From: Gillisia sp. CAL575
GTDB lineage: Bacteria > Bacteroidota > Bacteroidia > Flavobacteriales > Flavobacteriaceae
NCBI RefSeq assembly: GCF_000403785.1
Contig: NZ_APHJ01000020.1
Location: forward strand, 1-43,292
DNA: 43,292 bases
Direction of reading: 5' to 3'
Positions 15,347 through 25,200 of this stretch are shown piece after piece. Numbering within the stretch: position 1 is the stretch's first letter; each line of letters starts with the position of its first letter. Position numbers and translations under genes: made by a program. The notes under the pieces are model-generated. The model saw nothing but the letters and a program-made list of their open reading frames with translations. It made no database searches and was not told where the DNA came from.

Positions 15347-16075
15347 TTATTTAGAAGCTGTGTAAATGGTTGCAACACCAAATGTTTGAGGCTTATCTTC
15401 TATATCTATAAACCCGATTTTACTTAAAATATTGTTGAACTTTGCTCCATATGGAAAAACTGCTGCGCTTTCACTTAAATATGAGTATGCAACTTTATCT
15501 TTCGAAAATAATTTTCCAATTACTGGTAACAGTTTTGTGGAATAAAATTTATAACCTTGTTTGTAGGGAAATTTGGTAGGAACAGAAGTTTCCAAAACTA
15601 CAAAAATTCCTTTAGGTTTTAAAACTCTATATATTTCTGAAAGTCCAATTTCTAAATTTTCAAAATTTCTAACCCCAAATGCGACAGTTATCGCATCAAA
15701 TGTTTCGCTTTCAAATGGTAGCGCTTCAGAATCTGCTTTAACCATTTTTATTTTTTCAGAAAGATTTTTTGCTCCAATTTTTTTTCTTCCTACGTTAAGC
15801 ATCCCTTCAGAAATATCTAAACCAATAATTTCTTTAGCGCCTGTTTCAACTAAATTAATAGCCAAATCTCCAGTTCCAGTTGCAATATCCAGAATATTAT
15901 CTGGATTTTTTGTCTTTACTAAATCCACAACCTTTTTACGCCATTTAATATCTATTCCAAATGAAATAACACGATTAAGTCCGTCGTAATTTTTAGAGAT
16001 ATTATCAAACATTTGAGTTACCTGCTCTTTTTTATTAAGCGAAGAATCTTTGTAGGGCGTTACTTTTTTATTCAT
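15347..16075 (-). CDS. ubiE: Demethylmenaquinone methyltransferase (UbiE/MenG)
   Basis: 242 residues. A class I SAM-dependent methyltransferase that completes menaquinone by C-methylation of demethylmenaquinone, giving the respiratory quinone of these organisms. UbiE signatures: [30 protein letters not shown] region near the N-terminus; the SAM-binding [13 protein letters not shown] (about 65-77); [10 protein letters not shown]; and [24 protein letters not shown], followed by [12 protein letters not shown]. The frame can be read 6 codons further to a TTG at 16093, but that codon overlaps a TATCTTTG promoter element, so I use the ATG at 16075. It is the first gene of a unit with porT. Confidence 0.95.
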   Translation of the reverse strand: MNKKVTPYKDSSLNKKEQVTQMFDNISKNYDGLNRVISFGIDIKWRKKVVDLVKTKNPDNILDIATGTGDLAINLVETGAKEIIGLDISEGMLNVGRKKIGAKNLSEKIKMVKADSEALPFESETFDAITVAFGVRNFENLEIGLSEIYRVLKPKGIFVVLETSVPTKFPYKQGYKFYSTKLLPVIGKLFSKDKVAYSYLSESAAVFPYGAKFNNILSKIGFIDIEDKPQTFGVATIYTASK

Positions 16076-16090
16076 TGGAAAAATTTGATC

Positions 16091-16098
16091 CAAAGATA
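16091..16098 (-). promoter_or_regulatory. Candidate -7 promoter element for ubiE-porT
   Basis: The minus strand reads TATCTTTG (TAnnTTTG), 15 bases before the ubiE ATG. It would give a very short leader and decides against the longer TTG start. Confidence 0.45.
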
Positions 16099-16175
16099 GG
16101 GGATATCAAATAAAAGAGTTCATAAGATTGTATAATTATTAAGATACTACCTAAATTCAGTTGTATAAAATAACT

Positions 16176-16183
16176 TATCTTTG
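16176..16183 (+). promoter_or_regulatory. Candidate -7 promoter element for trkA-trkH
   Basis: The plus strand reads TATCTTTG, 26 bases before the trkA ATG, in the divergent ubiE-trkA region. Confidence 0.45.
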
Positions 16184-16209
16184 ATTTTCCATTTAACTGG
16201 AATACAAGT

Positions 16210-17559
16210 ATGAAGATTATTATTGCAGGTGCAGGAGAAGTTGGATTTCATTTGGCAAAACTCCTTTCCTACGAATCGCAAGATATTACCCTTATAGATA
16301 ATAACAGGAATAATTTAGTATATGCAGATACTCATCTGGATATCCGTACTTTAAAGGGAGATGCTACTTCAATTCATATTCTTAAGGAGGCTCAGGTTAA
16401 AAATGTAGATCTTGTAATTAGCGTGACTTCTAGCGAAGCTACGAATATTACAGTTTGCGTTTTGGCAAAACAACTTGGAGCTAAACGCACGATCGCCCGT
16501 ATTTCTAATACTGAGTTTTTAGATTATAAAGAGGAAATTGGGTTTGATAAATTTGGAATAGATGAACTTATTTCGCCAGAAGCACTCGCAGCTCGTGAGA
16601 TCGCTTTGTTATTAAATCAATCTGCTTTTGATGATAGTTATGAATTTGAAGATGGGGCATTAACTATGATAGGCCTTAGCCTTTCTAGAACTGCTACTTT
16701 TGTAGGTAAAACAGTTAAGGAAGCCGCAAAAATTTTCCCGCAACTTCATTTTGTACCAATTGCCATACAACGATTTGGTACTCAATATACACTTATACCA
16801 AGGGGAGATACTCAGTTTAAGGAAGGGGATCAGGTTTATTTTATTACAGTTGATAGTGGGGTAGATGAGCTTTATAAGCTTACGGGCAAGGTGAAGCAAA
16901 CTATTAAAAATGTAATGATACTTGGTGGAAGCAAAATAGGGAAGAAAACAGCTTCAGATCTATGCCGAAATAATTTCAATGTAAAGTTAATTGAAAATGA
17001 TCGTGAAAAAGCTTTTGACCTTGCAGATGAGCTGCCCAATACCCTAGTTATAAATAGCGATGGAAGGAATGTAGAGCTTTTAGAAGAAGAAAATATTCAT
17101 GATATGGATGCTTTTATTGCTGTAACAGGTAATTCCGAAACTAATATTATGTCTTGTCTTGTTGCCAAATCGAAGAGTGTTAAAAAGACTATTGCTTTGG
17201 TAGAAAACATGGATTATTTTCAATTAAGCCATTCTATTGGGATAGATACACTTATTAATAAAAAACTTTTAGCGGCAAATAATATTTTCAGGTTTATTAG
17301 AAAAGGAGAAGTGGTTGCAATGACCAAGCTCAATAATATGAATGCTGAATTATTAGAATTTATTGTGAAGCAAACTTCTGAAGTGTGCGATAAAAAAATA
17401 AAAGATTTAGATTTCCCTAGATCAGCAATTATAGGAGGGATTATTCGTGATGGTGAAGGAATTATTGCTTTAGGAGATTTTATGATTCGCGCTGGCGATA
17501 GAATTGTAGTATGTTGCTTACCTAGATCTATAAATAAAGTTGAAAAACTCTTTCTGTAA
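16210..17559 (+). CDS. trkA: Trk potassium uptake regulator TrkA
   Basis: 449 residues, the size of the duplicated TrkA form. It is a cytoplasmic nucleotide-binding ring protein that gates the TrkH channel. There are two tandem RCK units, each a Rossmann NAD-binding lobe followed by a TrkA-C lobe. The first starts KIIIAGAGEVGFHLAKLL (residues 2-19) with TLIDNN; its C lobe is at about 140-225 (LTMIGLSLSRTATFVGKTV). The second Rossmann motif is VMILGGSKIGKKTASDL (about 237-253) with KLIENDREKA. The second C lobe is at about 370-449, ending in AGDRIVVCCLPRSINKVEKLF. The stop overlaps the ATG of trkH (TAATG), a coupled two-gene operon. Confidence 0.96.
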   Translation: MKIIIAGAGEVGFHLAKLLSYESQDITLIDNNRNNLVYADTHLDIRTLKGDATSIHILKEAQVKNVDLVISVTSSEATNITVCVLAKQLGAKRTIARISNTEFLDYKEEIGFDKFGIDELISPEALAAREIALLLNQSAFDDSYEFEDGALTMIGLSLSRTATFVGKTVKEAAKIFPQLHFVPIAIQRFGTQYTLIPRGDTQFKEGDQVYFITVDSGVDELYKLTGKVKQTIKNVMILGGSKIGKKTASDLCRNNFNVKLIENDREKAFDLADELPNTLVINSDGRNVELLEEENIHDMDAFIAVTGNSETNIMSCLVAKSKSVKKTIALVENMDYFQLSHSIGIDTLINKKLLAANNIFRFIRKGEVVAMTKLNNMNAELLEFIVKQTSEVCDKKIKDLDFPRSAIIGGIIRDGEGIIALGDFMIRAGDRIVVCCLPRSINKVEKLFL

Positions 17560-19055
17560 TGCCTAAAATGAATTATAAAATCATCTCGCACATTATGGGC
17601 TTACTCCTTTTGTGTAATGGTGGGTTTATGCTATTGGCAGTAATTGTAAGTTGGTATTACGAGGATGGAGTTACCATGCAAATCTCGTCGGCAGCGTTAC
17701 TCACTATGTTCATAGGAACTGTTTTAATGTTTTTTACAAGAGGGCATAGAAAGGAAATCAAGAAAAGAGAAGGTTATATTGTTGTGACTTTTGGATGGAT
17801 TTTCATGGCATTGAGTGGATCGCTTCCCTATTTATTTTCTGAAGCTATACCAGATTTTACGAATGCTTTTTTCGAAACAATGTCTGGTTATACTACCACA
17901 GGTGCTACGATCATTAAAGATATTGAATCTATTCCAAAAGGAATTTTATTTTGGAGAAGTCTTACACATTGGATTGGTGGAATGGGGATTATTGTTTTAG
18001 CTATTGCGATCCTTCCCTTATTAGGGATAGGAGGGATGCAGCTTTTCTCTGCGGAAGCACCAGGTCCTAGTGCAGATAAATTAAAGCCACGTATTACAGA
18101 CACAGCTAAGAGATTATGGCTTATCTATTTCTTATATACCTTAGCTGAAACAATATTACTTAAAGTAGCTGGTATGAGCTTCTTTGATGCAGTGAATCAT
18201 TCTTTAAGCACGCTATCTACTGGAGGGTTTTCAACTAAAAATGCAAGTCTTGCATATTGGAACGATCAGCCTATAATTCAATATATTATTATAGTATTTA
18301 TGTTCTTGGCGGGTTCTAATTTTGTTTTAAGCTATTTCAGTTTTAAAGGGAAGTTTCAGAAAGTCCTGCATGATGATGAGTTTAAATGGTACTGTATCTT
18401 CATCGCAACATTTACCTTAATCGCTTCGTTAATTATTTATTATCAGGCAGATGTTTCCTTGTCTTCTATATCTCATCCAATGGTCTGGGGTGAGGGAGAG
18501 AGTGCGTTTAGGCATGCCTTGTTTCAGGTGCTAACAGTTATAACCACTACAGGATTTATTAGTGCAGATTATACTTTGTGGACTCCATTTTTAACAGTAA
18601 TGTTCTTTGGGTTAATGTTTTTAGGTGGTTCTGCAGGATCTACGGCTGGAGGTGTGAAGGTGATGCGTCACTTAATTTTAATAAGAAATGGGGTTACAGA
18701 ATTTAAGCGCAGCTTGCACCCAAATGCAATATTACCGGTTCGTTACAATAAAAGATCTATTAAACAAGAGATTGTATTTAATATCCTAGGATTTTTTATC
18801 CTTTATATGTTATCTTTTATAATTGGCGCTTTGGTCTTTGCTTTTATGGGAATAGATTTTATGACGGCAATTGGAGGTGCAGCTTCTTCTTTAGGAAATA
18901 TTGGCCCTGCACTTGGCGGACTTGGACCTGTAAATAATTATGATATATTACCAGCTGCGGGAAAGTGGTGGTCAGCCTTTTTGATGCTTATTGGTAGACT
19001 AGAATTATTTACGGTATTAATAATATTAACTCCGTTTTTCTGGAGAAATAGATAA
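17559..19055 (+). CDS. trkH: Trk potassium uptake channel protein TrkH
   Basis: 498 residues, an inner-membrane protein with about ten to twelve hydrophobic helices arranged as four M1-P-M2 repeats of the SKT superfamily. Each pore loop shows its filter glycine: SGYTTTGATI, LSTLSTGGFST, TTTGFISADY and SSLGNIGPALGG. Arginine-containing MRHLILIRNGVTEF and the C-terminal TVLIILTPFFWRNR are typical of the TrkH family. It takes up K+ (possibly with Na+ or H+), gated by TrkA. The start overlaps the trkA stop in TAATG; a second ATG three codons later (MNYKIIS) is also possible. It ends before a bidirectional terminator. Confidence 0.95.
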   Translation: MPKMNYKIISHIMGLLLLCNGGFMLLAVIVSWYYEDGVTMQISSAALLTMFIGTVLMFFTRGHRKEIKKREGYIVVTFGWIFMALSGSLPYLFSEAIPDFTNAFFETMSGYTTTGATIIKDIESIPKGILFWRSLTHWIGGMGIIVLAIAILPLLGIGGMQLFSAEAPGPSADKLKPRITDTAKRLWLIYFLYTLAETILLKVAGMSFFDAVNHSLSTLSTGGFSTKNASLAYWNDQPIIQYIIIVFMFLAGSNFVLSYFSFKGKFQKVLHDDEFKWYCIFIATFTLIASLIIYYQADVSLSSISHPMVWGEGESAFRHALFQVLTVITTTGFISADYTLWTPFLTVMFFGLMFLGGSAGSTAGGVKVMRHLILIRNGVTEFKRSLHPNAILPVRYNKRSIKQEIVFNILGFFILYMLSFIIGALVFAFMGIDFMTAIGGAASSLGNIGPALGGLGPVNNYDILPAAGKWWSAFLMLIGRLELFTVLIILTPFFWRNR

Positions 19056-19075
19056 AAACAAAAGAAATAACACAC

Positions 19076-19106
19076 AAAAAAAAGCTCCATATTTCTATGG
19101 AGCTTT
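19076..19106. terminator. Bidirectional terminator between trkH and the aminotransferase gene
   Basis: A perfect 10-bp stem AAGCTCCATA/TATGGAGCTT (19082-19091 with 19096-19105) has a 4-base loop, an A tract before it and a T tract after it. It serves both convergent genes. Confidence 0.9.
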
Positions 19107-19128
19107 TTCGTTAATAGTAAGTTTAGTA

Positions 19129-20316
19129 TTAAGAAACAGCTAGTTTTATTCTCTTTAAAGCCTCTTTAATTTGATCTTCATTTGCAGCATAAGAGAATCT
19201 AATGCAATTTGGATTTCCGAATGCATCTCCTGTTACTGTTGCTACTAATGCTTCTTCTAGCAAAAACATTGAGAAGTCTGTAGCGTTATCTATTTGATGT
19301 CCCTTCAATTTTTTTCCGAAGAAAAATGAGATATCTGGAAATACATAGAAAGCACCTTCTGGTTCTGTAGTCTTAAATCCTTCAATTTCATCCAACAAGG
19401 AAATTATTAATTTACGGCGCTCCTTGAAAGTATCTACCATAAATTTGATCTTACTTACTGGAGCTTCTAGTGCAGTAATTACCGCTCGTTGTGCAATACA
19501 ATTAGCGCCACTAGTAATTTGACCCTGCATTTTATTACAGGCTCTGGCAATCCATTCTGGAGCACCCATATATCCTATTCTCCAACCTGTCATGGCAAAG
19601 GCCTTAGATACCCCATTTATGGTGATTACGCGGTCATACATATCAGGAAATGCAGCCATAGATGCATGTTCGCCTACAAAATTTATATGCTCATAAATTT
19701 CATCGCTCAAAATAATAATGTCTGGATAATCGACTAAAACATCTGCTAAAGCTCTTAATTCATTTTTACTATATACCATCCCGCTTGGATTGCAAGGAGA
19801 GCTATACCAGATCATTTTTGTTTTAGGAGTAATTGAATCTCTTAACTGTTGTGGTGTAATTTTAAAATTGTTTTCAACAGTGGTTGGTACTTCAACAGGA
19901 ACACCTTCTGCTAATTTTACTATTTCTGCATAACTTACCCAATAAGGGCAAGGCAATAACACCTCATCTCCTGGATTAAGTAATACCAAAGCAGCATTTG
20001 CTAAAGATTGCTTAGCACCAGTAGAAACAACAATTTGAGAGCGGTTATATGTAAGCGAGTTATCTCTTTTGAATTTAGTTATAATAGCATCTTTTAACTC
20101 TACATAACCATCTACCGGAGTATAGCTGTTATAATTATCATTTATTGCTTGAATCGCGGCATCTTTAATGAAATCTGGTGTATTGAAATCAGGCTCACCG
20201 AGACTTAAACCAATTATATCTTTCCCTTCTTCTCTTAGCTCTCTGGTTTTAGCTGCCATAGCCAAGGTTTGAGAAGTTGCCAAATTATTAATACGATCAG
20301 ATAAGTGTTTTTGCAT
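19129..20316 (-). CDS. Pyridoxal-phosphate aminotransferase, aspartate aminotransferase type
   Basis: 395 residues, class I/II fold type I aminotransferase, cytoplasmic; most like the AspB/AspC-Ib group converting aspartate and 2-oxoglutarate to oxaloacetate and glutamate. Visible residues: GLSLGEPDFNTP (36-47), YTPVDG (65-70), STGAKQSL (98-105, cofactor phosphate), PCPYW (122-126), CNPSG with N176, DEIYEH with D205 and Y208, the Schiff-base lysine K238 in INGVSKAFAMTGWRIGY with R246, and a C-terminal CIRFSYA arginine that binds the substrate carboxylate. The precise amino acid cannot be fixed from sequence. The start ATG lies 20 bases after the desaturase stop and no promoter motif is visible, so the two are likely co-transcribed. 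Confidence 0.93.
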   Translation of the reverse strand: MQKHLSDRINNLATSQTLAMAAKTRELREEGKDIIGLSLGEPDFNTPDFIKDAAIQAINDNYNSYTPVDGYVELKDAIITKFKRDNSLTYNRSQIVVSTGAKQSLANAALVLLNPGDEVLLPCPYWVSYAEIVKLAEGVPVEVPTTVENNFKITPQQLRDSITPKTKMIWYSSPCNPSGMVYSKNELRALADVLVDYPDIIILSDEIYEHINFVGEHASMAAFPDMYDRVITINGVSKAFAMTGWRIGYMGAPEWIARACNKMQGQITSGANCIAQRAVITALEAPVSKIKFMVDTFKERRKLIISLLDEIEGFKTTEPEGAFYVFPDISFFFGKKLKGHQIDNATDFSMFLLEEALVATVTGDAFGNPNCIRFSYAANEDQIKEALKRIKLAVS

Positions 20317-20336
20317 AAAATAAAAGATTAAAATTT

Positions 20337-21440
20337 TTAAGCAGAAACAGGTTTAGCACCCATTTCTTTTAGATATTTGAAGTGAGCAGCAATAGCTCCT
20401 CGGGTAGTCTTAAATTCGTTATAAGGTAAATTACATTCCCTTGCAGTTTGTTTTACAATTTCTGCAATTTTTGTGTAATGAATATGGCTAATGTTTGGAA
20501 AGATGTGATGTTCTACCTGATGATTGAGTCCGCCTGTAAACCAATTGACCAATCTATTATTAGTAGCAAAATTTACGGTTGTGAATAATTGATGGATCGC
20601 CCATGTGTTTTTCATAGAGCCAGTTTCGTCTGGTAAAGGCATTTCGGTTTCTTTTACAACATGTGCTAATTGAAATACAATGCTTAAGATAAGACCTGCG
20701 GTATAATGCATCACAAAAAAACCAATTAAGATTTTCCACCAAGCGATAGATACAAAAAGCATAGGAACTACGATCCAGACAGCTACGTATATTAACTTAG
20801 TGATGGCTATGATGCTCCACTGTTTAGTTGGTGTTGGCATCTTTCCATAAGAAAGTTTTCTAGCCAAATAATTTTTAGTCTGTTTAAAATCTGTAGTCAG
20901 CGCCCAGTTAAACGTTAGTAGGCCATAAAGAAATACTGAATAGTAATGCTGAAATTTATGAATTTTATGCCACTTGGAATGTTTGGAGAAGCGTATAACT
21001 CTTCCAGCGTCTAAATCTTCATCGTGTCCATGAATATTTGTATATGTATGATGTAAAACATTATGCTGTACCTGCCAATTATATACATTTCCGGCAAGAA
21101 CGTAAATTGTTCCCCCCATAAAATTGTTAATCCATTTTTTAGAGGAATAAGATCCGTGATTTCCATCATGCATTACATTCATTCCCACTCCTGCCATTCC
21201 TGCTCCCATTATAATTGTAAGAACTAACATCCACCATTGGGAGATGTCTAAACTTAAAATTAAAAAGTAAGGCGCTAGGAATAAAGAAAACATTACAATA
21301 GTCTTTAAATGAAGTTTCCAATTTCCTGTTTTAGAAATATTATTATCCTTAAAATAAGCGTTTACACGTTTATTTAGGGTTTTAAAAAATTTCACTGAAT
21401 CTACTCGTGAAAATTTAATTTGATTTTTATCTATTGCCAT
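20337..21440 (-). CDS. Membrane fatty acid desaturase (front-end/linoleoyl-CoA type)
   Basis: 367 residues. A membrane di-iron desaturase that introduces double bonds into acyl chains. The three histidine boxes are HDGNH (91-95), HNVLHH (126-131) and NHQVEHH (306-312), the last of the QxxHH type found in front-end (delta-5/delta-6) and linoleoyl-CoA desaturases. Hydrophobic helices lie at about 46-63, 68-89, 103-121, 165-182 and 210-262. No cytochrome b5 domain is fused. The frame extends 13 codons to a TTG at 21479, but a TACCTTTG promoter element lies between that codon and the ATG at 21440, so I use the ATG. Double-bond position is not predictable. Probably in an operon with the aminotransferase, possibly for membrane fluidity. 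Confidence 0.92.
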   Translation of the reverse strand: MAIDKNQIKFSRVDSVKFFKTLNKRVNAYFKDNNISKTGNWKLHLKTIVMFSLFLAPYFLILSLDISQWWMLVLTIIMGAGMAGVGMNVMHDGNHGSYSSKKWINNFMGGTIYVLAGNVYNWQVQHNVLHHTYTNIHGHDEDLDAGRVIRFSKHSKWHKIHKFQHYYSVFLYGLLTFNWALTTDFKQTKNYLARKLSYGKMPTPTKQWSIIAITKLIYVAVWIVVPMLFVSIAWWKILIGFFVMHYTAGLILSIVFQLAHVVKETEMPLPDETGSMKNTWAIHQLFTTVNFATNNRLVNWFTGGLNHQVEHHIFPNISHIHYTKIAEIVKQTARECNLPYNEFKTTRGAIAAHFKYLKEMGAKPVSA

Positions 21441-21458
21441 TTTATTTAACTCTAATTC

Positions 21459-21466
21459 CAAAGGTA
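21459..21466 (-). promoter_or_regulatory. Candidate -7 promoter element for the desaturase unit
   Basis: The minus strand reads TACCTTTG (TAnnTTTG), 18 bases before the ATG at 21440. It rules against the upstream TTG as start. Confidence 0.45.
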
Positions 21467-21522
21467 AAACATTCTGCAATGAGCATGCCTTAATTGTAGA
21501 AAATTAACGTGATAATTTTAAT

Positions 21523-21530
21523 TACTTTTG
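21523..21530 (+). promoter_or_regulatory. Candidate -7 promoter element for rsmG
   Basis: The plus strand reads TACTTTTG (TAnnTTTG), 19 bases before the TTG start of rsmG. Confidence 0.42.
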
Positions 21531-21549
21531 CATCCTAAAATATAAAACC

Positions 21550-22176
21550 TTGGATTTAATAAAAAAATACTTTCCAGATCTAACACCTCATCAATTGGAC
21601 CAATTTCAATCTATGCAGGCATTATATAAGGATTGGAACCTTAAGATAAATGTAGTTTCAAGAAAGGATATTGAAGAGTTATACCTTAGACATGTACTTC
21701 ATTCTCTTGGAATTGCAAAAATTCAAAAATTTAATCCAAGCTCAAAAATTTTAGATGTGGGAACAGGTGGAGGTTTTCCTGGGATTCCATTGGCTATTCT
21801 TTTTCCTGAATCTCAGTTTCATTTGGTAGATTCTATTGGAAAAAAAATAAAAGTAGTGGATGAAGTAGTGGAAGGTTTACAACTAAAGAATGTGAAAACC
21901 ACTAATTCCCGAGTTGAAGAAATTAAAGGAGAATTCGATTTTATTGTAAGTAGGGCAGTAGCTGTTATGCCTTCTTTTGTTGCTTGGGTAAAAGGTAAAA
22001 CGGCCAAGACTAGCAGTCATGATTTGAAAAACGGAATTTTATATTTGAAGGGTGGAGATTTATCTGAAGAATTAAAAACCTATAAAACTGCAAGTATTTA
22101 TGATCTAACAGATTATTTTGAAGAAGAATTTTTTGAAACAAAAAAGGTGGTTCATCTGCCATTAAAATATAAATAA
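21550..22176 (+). CDS. rsmG: 16S rRNA (guanine-527-N7) methyltransferase RsmG/GidB
   Basis: 208 residues, normal for RsmG, which makes m7G at position 527 of 16S rRNA; its loss is known to give low-level streptomycin resistance. Family signatures: LYKDWNLKINVVSRKDIEELYLRHVLHSL region (26-53), SAM-binding ILDVGTGGGFPGIPLAI (67-83), LVDSIGKKIKVV, and DFIVSRAVAVMP. The start is TTG: no in-frame ATG gives the conserved N-terminal helix (LIKKYFPDLTPHQLDQF), and a TACTTTTG promoter element lies just upstream. It is divergent from the desaturase and converges with the first giant gene across a shared terminator. Confidence 0.95.
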   Translation: MDLIKKYFPDLTPHQLDQFQSMQALYKDWNLKINVVSRKDIEELYLRHVLHSLGIAKIQKFNPSSKILDVGTGGGFPGIPLAILFPESQFHLVDSIGKKIKVVDEVVEGLQLKNVKTTNSRVEEIKGEFDFIVSRAVAVMPSFVAWVKGKTAKTSSHDLKNGILYLKGGDLSEELKTYKTASIYDLTDYFEEEFFETKKVVHLPLKYK

Positions 22177-22197
22177 CAGTTCTAATACTTGTTAATT

Positions 22198-22234
22198 AAA
22201 AGAGTCTAGTTTTTATTTAAACCTAGACTCTTTT
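22198..22234. terminator. Bidirectional terminator between rsmG and the first giant gene
   Basis: A perfect 12-bp stem AAAAGAGTCTAG/CTAGACTCTTTT (22198-22209 with 22223-22234) has a 13-base loop. The A- and T-rich ends serve both strands. Confidence 0.85.
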
Positions 22235-22257
22235 GGTTTTAAAACTACTATTTCAAA

Positions 22258-25200
22258 CTATCTCATTAACATGATGTTTTTAGAAATTTCTCCTTTTTCC
22301 GAATACATTTTTACTAGGTATACAGCCATAGGAAATTCTTTAACTCCTAATGTGATCATTTTTTTATTTTCTATTTTCTCATATTCCTGAATTTTTTGAC
22401 CCAAAATATTATAAATAACCACCTTTTGGATTGCTAGATTGCTAGGGTTAATAATAGCCAATTCACGGTTTGTAGTCATATAAACAATATCCAGACCTGA
22501 ATCGAGATCAACCAAATCTTCTGGATCTATAGAACCTTCTTCCTCAACATCAGGATTTGATTCATCTCCAGTTTCCTCTTCTTCATTGTCGGTTTCTTCT
22601 TCTGCCTCTTCAGCATCATCATCTTTTTTCTCGAATACTATTTGAAAACGTTCATAATATGCACCAGGTTCCAAGGTAATTTTGAATTCAGATTCTCTCA
22701 AATCATGATATAACTTCGTATCAAGATCCTTTAAATAGATTGTGGTATTATCTGGAATATTCTCAAGTTTATTAATTTCAAACTTAGCTTCTCCTGCTTT
22801 AGAAATATATACTCCGATAGGTAAAACCTGATCTGGATCAAAATTCGAAACACCCTGAATAACGTATTCATAATTATTAATCAACCAAAAGAAATCCTCC
22901 TCATTGTAATCATTCAAAGGAGCATCATAACCTAAATCGTAGCCATTAGTGGCATTTGAATTGGCACCTACTAAAATTTGTCTATGATAACCTAGAGGAG
23001 AGGAGAAATCTAACCTGATTTTTGGATCGGGGGTAGCTTCTTTTTGATTATTTAAAGTTTTTTCAGGACTTAAAAAGTGAGATGTAGAAGTTTTCTCATT
23101 TATAAATATTCTCTGACTGTTTTTAAATTTAATTGTACCACCATTACCAGAAATATCACCACGAATGCTATCTATAGCTGTATTAATAAAGAACCCCTGT
23201 CCTACAGGGATATATTGTCCAGGTTTATAACCAGCAGAGTTATTATTATTAAGCGAGCTACTATTTATTCTGTCATCTGTAGCAATTGCCTTAACACCAT
23301 CAATTAAGTTATAAGTGGCATAACCTCCAACATATTCACTTAAATTATGATTATTGTTTTCACCTCCAAAATGATCCCAAAAATACAACGCGCCATTAAA
23401 AACATTATCAGTATTAGTAGCTCCATTTACGTTGTTTTTATTTAAATTATCTAAAATGAATTTTTTTGCATCTAGAGCTGATGGATATGGATTACCTATC
23501 ATGTAGTTCTGATTTTCGAAAACCTCTAATGAAATGTCTCCATTATTAGGTTTACCTCTAAAAACGTAATTTTGCTTATCTGTATTTTTCGACTCTCCGG
23601 ATGTTCCTTTCATAGTATATCCCTCTCCAACATTAAGTTTTCCTGTACTACCAATCAATTCATAATCACTATACTCGTCTGCTTTACCTTTAAATTTATA
23701 AATCCATCTGTTGCTTATCTTCCTTGGAACTGTAAGTGCAAAGTCTGCAAAATCTACACCATCTCCAAAATTTATTATTTTTGGTGATGAACTAATTGTA
23801 CCATCTAGTAAAACAGATTTTACTGTGTACGTAGAATTTAATTTGTTTTCAACAGGCACTACTGGGGAACTCCAATAATTGTAATTGAAACTACGTGCAG
23901 TTCCTTGCTGATCTCTTTCGATATAACCTTTACTTGTTTCATTATAAATACTTTCATAGGTTTGGGTTGAAGAATATCGCTTTTGAACTAATTGCGATTC
24001 ACCTTCTAAATCAATTATACCATTTAGGAATAAATAATGAGTAATCCATAATCCTTGACCGGTACCAGTCCCATTTGATATATCGGTAACGCCATCCATA
24101 GTTAATTTTCCGGATTCAGATAATAAACCTAATAAAGTAATATTTCTCCCTCCAGAGTTAATATTCTTATTATCTGTAAGTTTTACAATATTCCAGTCAA
24201 TTGGTGATTTATAATTCGCTGGATGATTTGGATCAACATCAAGAATATCTTTACCTACACCATTACTGTTTGGGATATCCCATACATTTGGTTGTGCCCA
24301 AGTAGCAGATGTGTTCCACTTACCACTGTTAACTGAAATGTATGGTAGTGGAGCGGTTTGGGGTTGAGCAGTTGTAATATTTTTTAATTCACCTTTAATA
24401 GAATCTACACTTGAATTTAAATAACCACATCCTATTGATTCCATTTGGTAATAACCTAATAAGTTAGACCAAGATAATCCAGTAATATCAAGCTCAAGAA
24501 CGTCTCCTTGAACCTTTCCTGCAGAAATAGGACTGGTCTTTATTTTTTGGTTCATCATTTGACGTATTTGATCTGCAGACAGAGTTACATTCCAAATTTT
24601 CGCTTCATCCATCCATCCATTGTAGAAATTTAATGGTTTATTAAATACCCCAGTATCCATAGCACCCATTATAGCATTATATTCGTTCGTACTAGGAGAA
24701 CCACCACCGATTAATTTTAAATAAATTCCATCTATATATAATTTATATTCGCCCGATTCAGAATGAGTTATTGCAATATGATACCAGCGATTTGTACTTA
24801 TTTTATATGGAGATGAACTAATGCTGCCCGACTTATCCCAATTAAATAAAACTTCTCCGCTGCCGTTAATGCTTAAATCATAACCTTTAGCATTACCGGA
24901 ATAATTAGCATCTCTTTTCGAAAATAAAGTTTGATTGCTGTTAATCAATTCAGGTTTCACCCACATTTCGAGACTAAATGATCCACTAAGATTGTAATTA
25001 TCACTAAAATCTACAAAATTATCTTCACCATCAAAGTCAACTTTATCACAATCAGTAATTATTACTTTTATTTTGCTAGCACAACCGTTAACCGTCCAAG
25101 TTAAATTATAGGTTCCTGCACTAGCAATGAAACTTGCATTTGGATCGTTAATGTTACTTAAAGTTTCGGTTAAACAAGAGGTCGATTCTCCTTCTCTAGC

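Noticed and set aside
15343-15381. Longer PorT start at a TTG inside ubiE
   Set aside because: The signal peptide begins at the ATG at 15342; extra residues before it would spoil export.
21441-21479. Longer desaturase start at a TTG at 21479
   Set aside because: It lies upstream of the TACCTTTG promoter element, and the added residues are not family-like.
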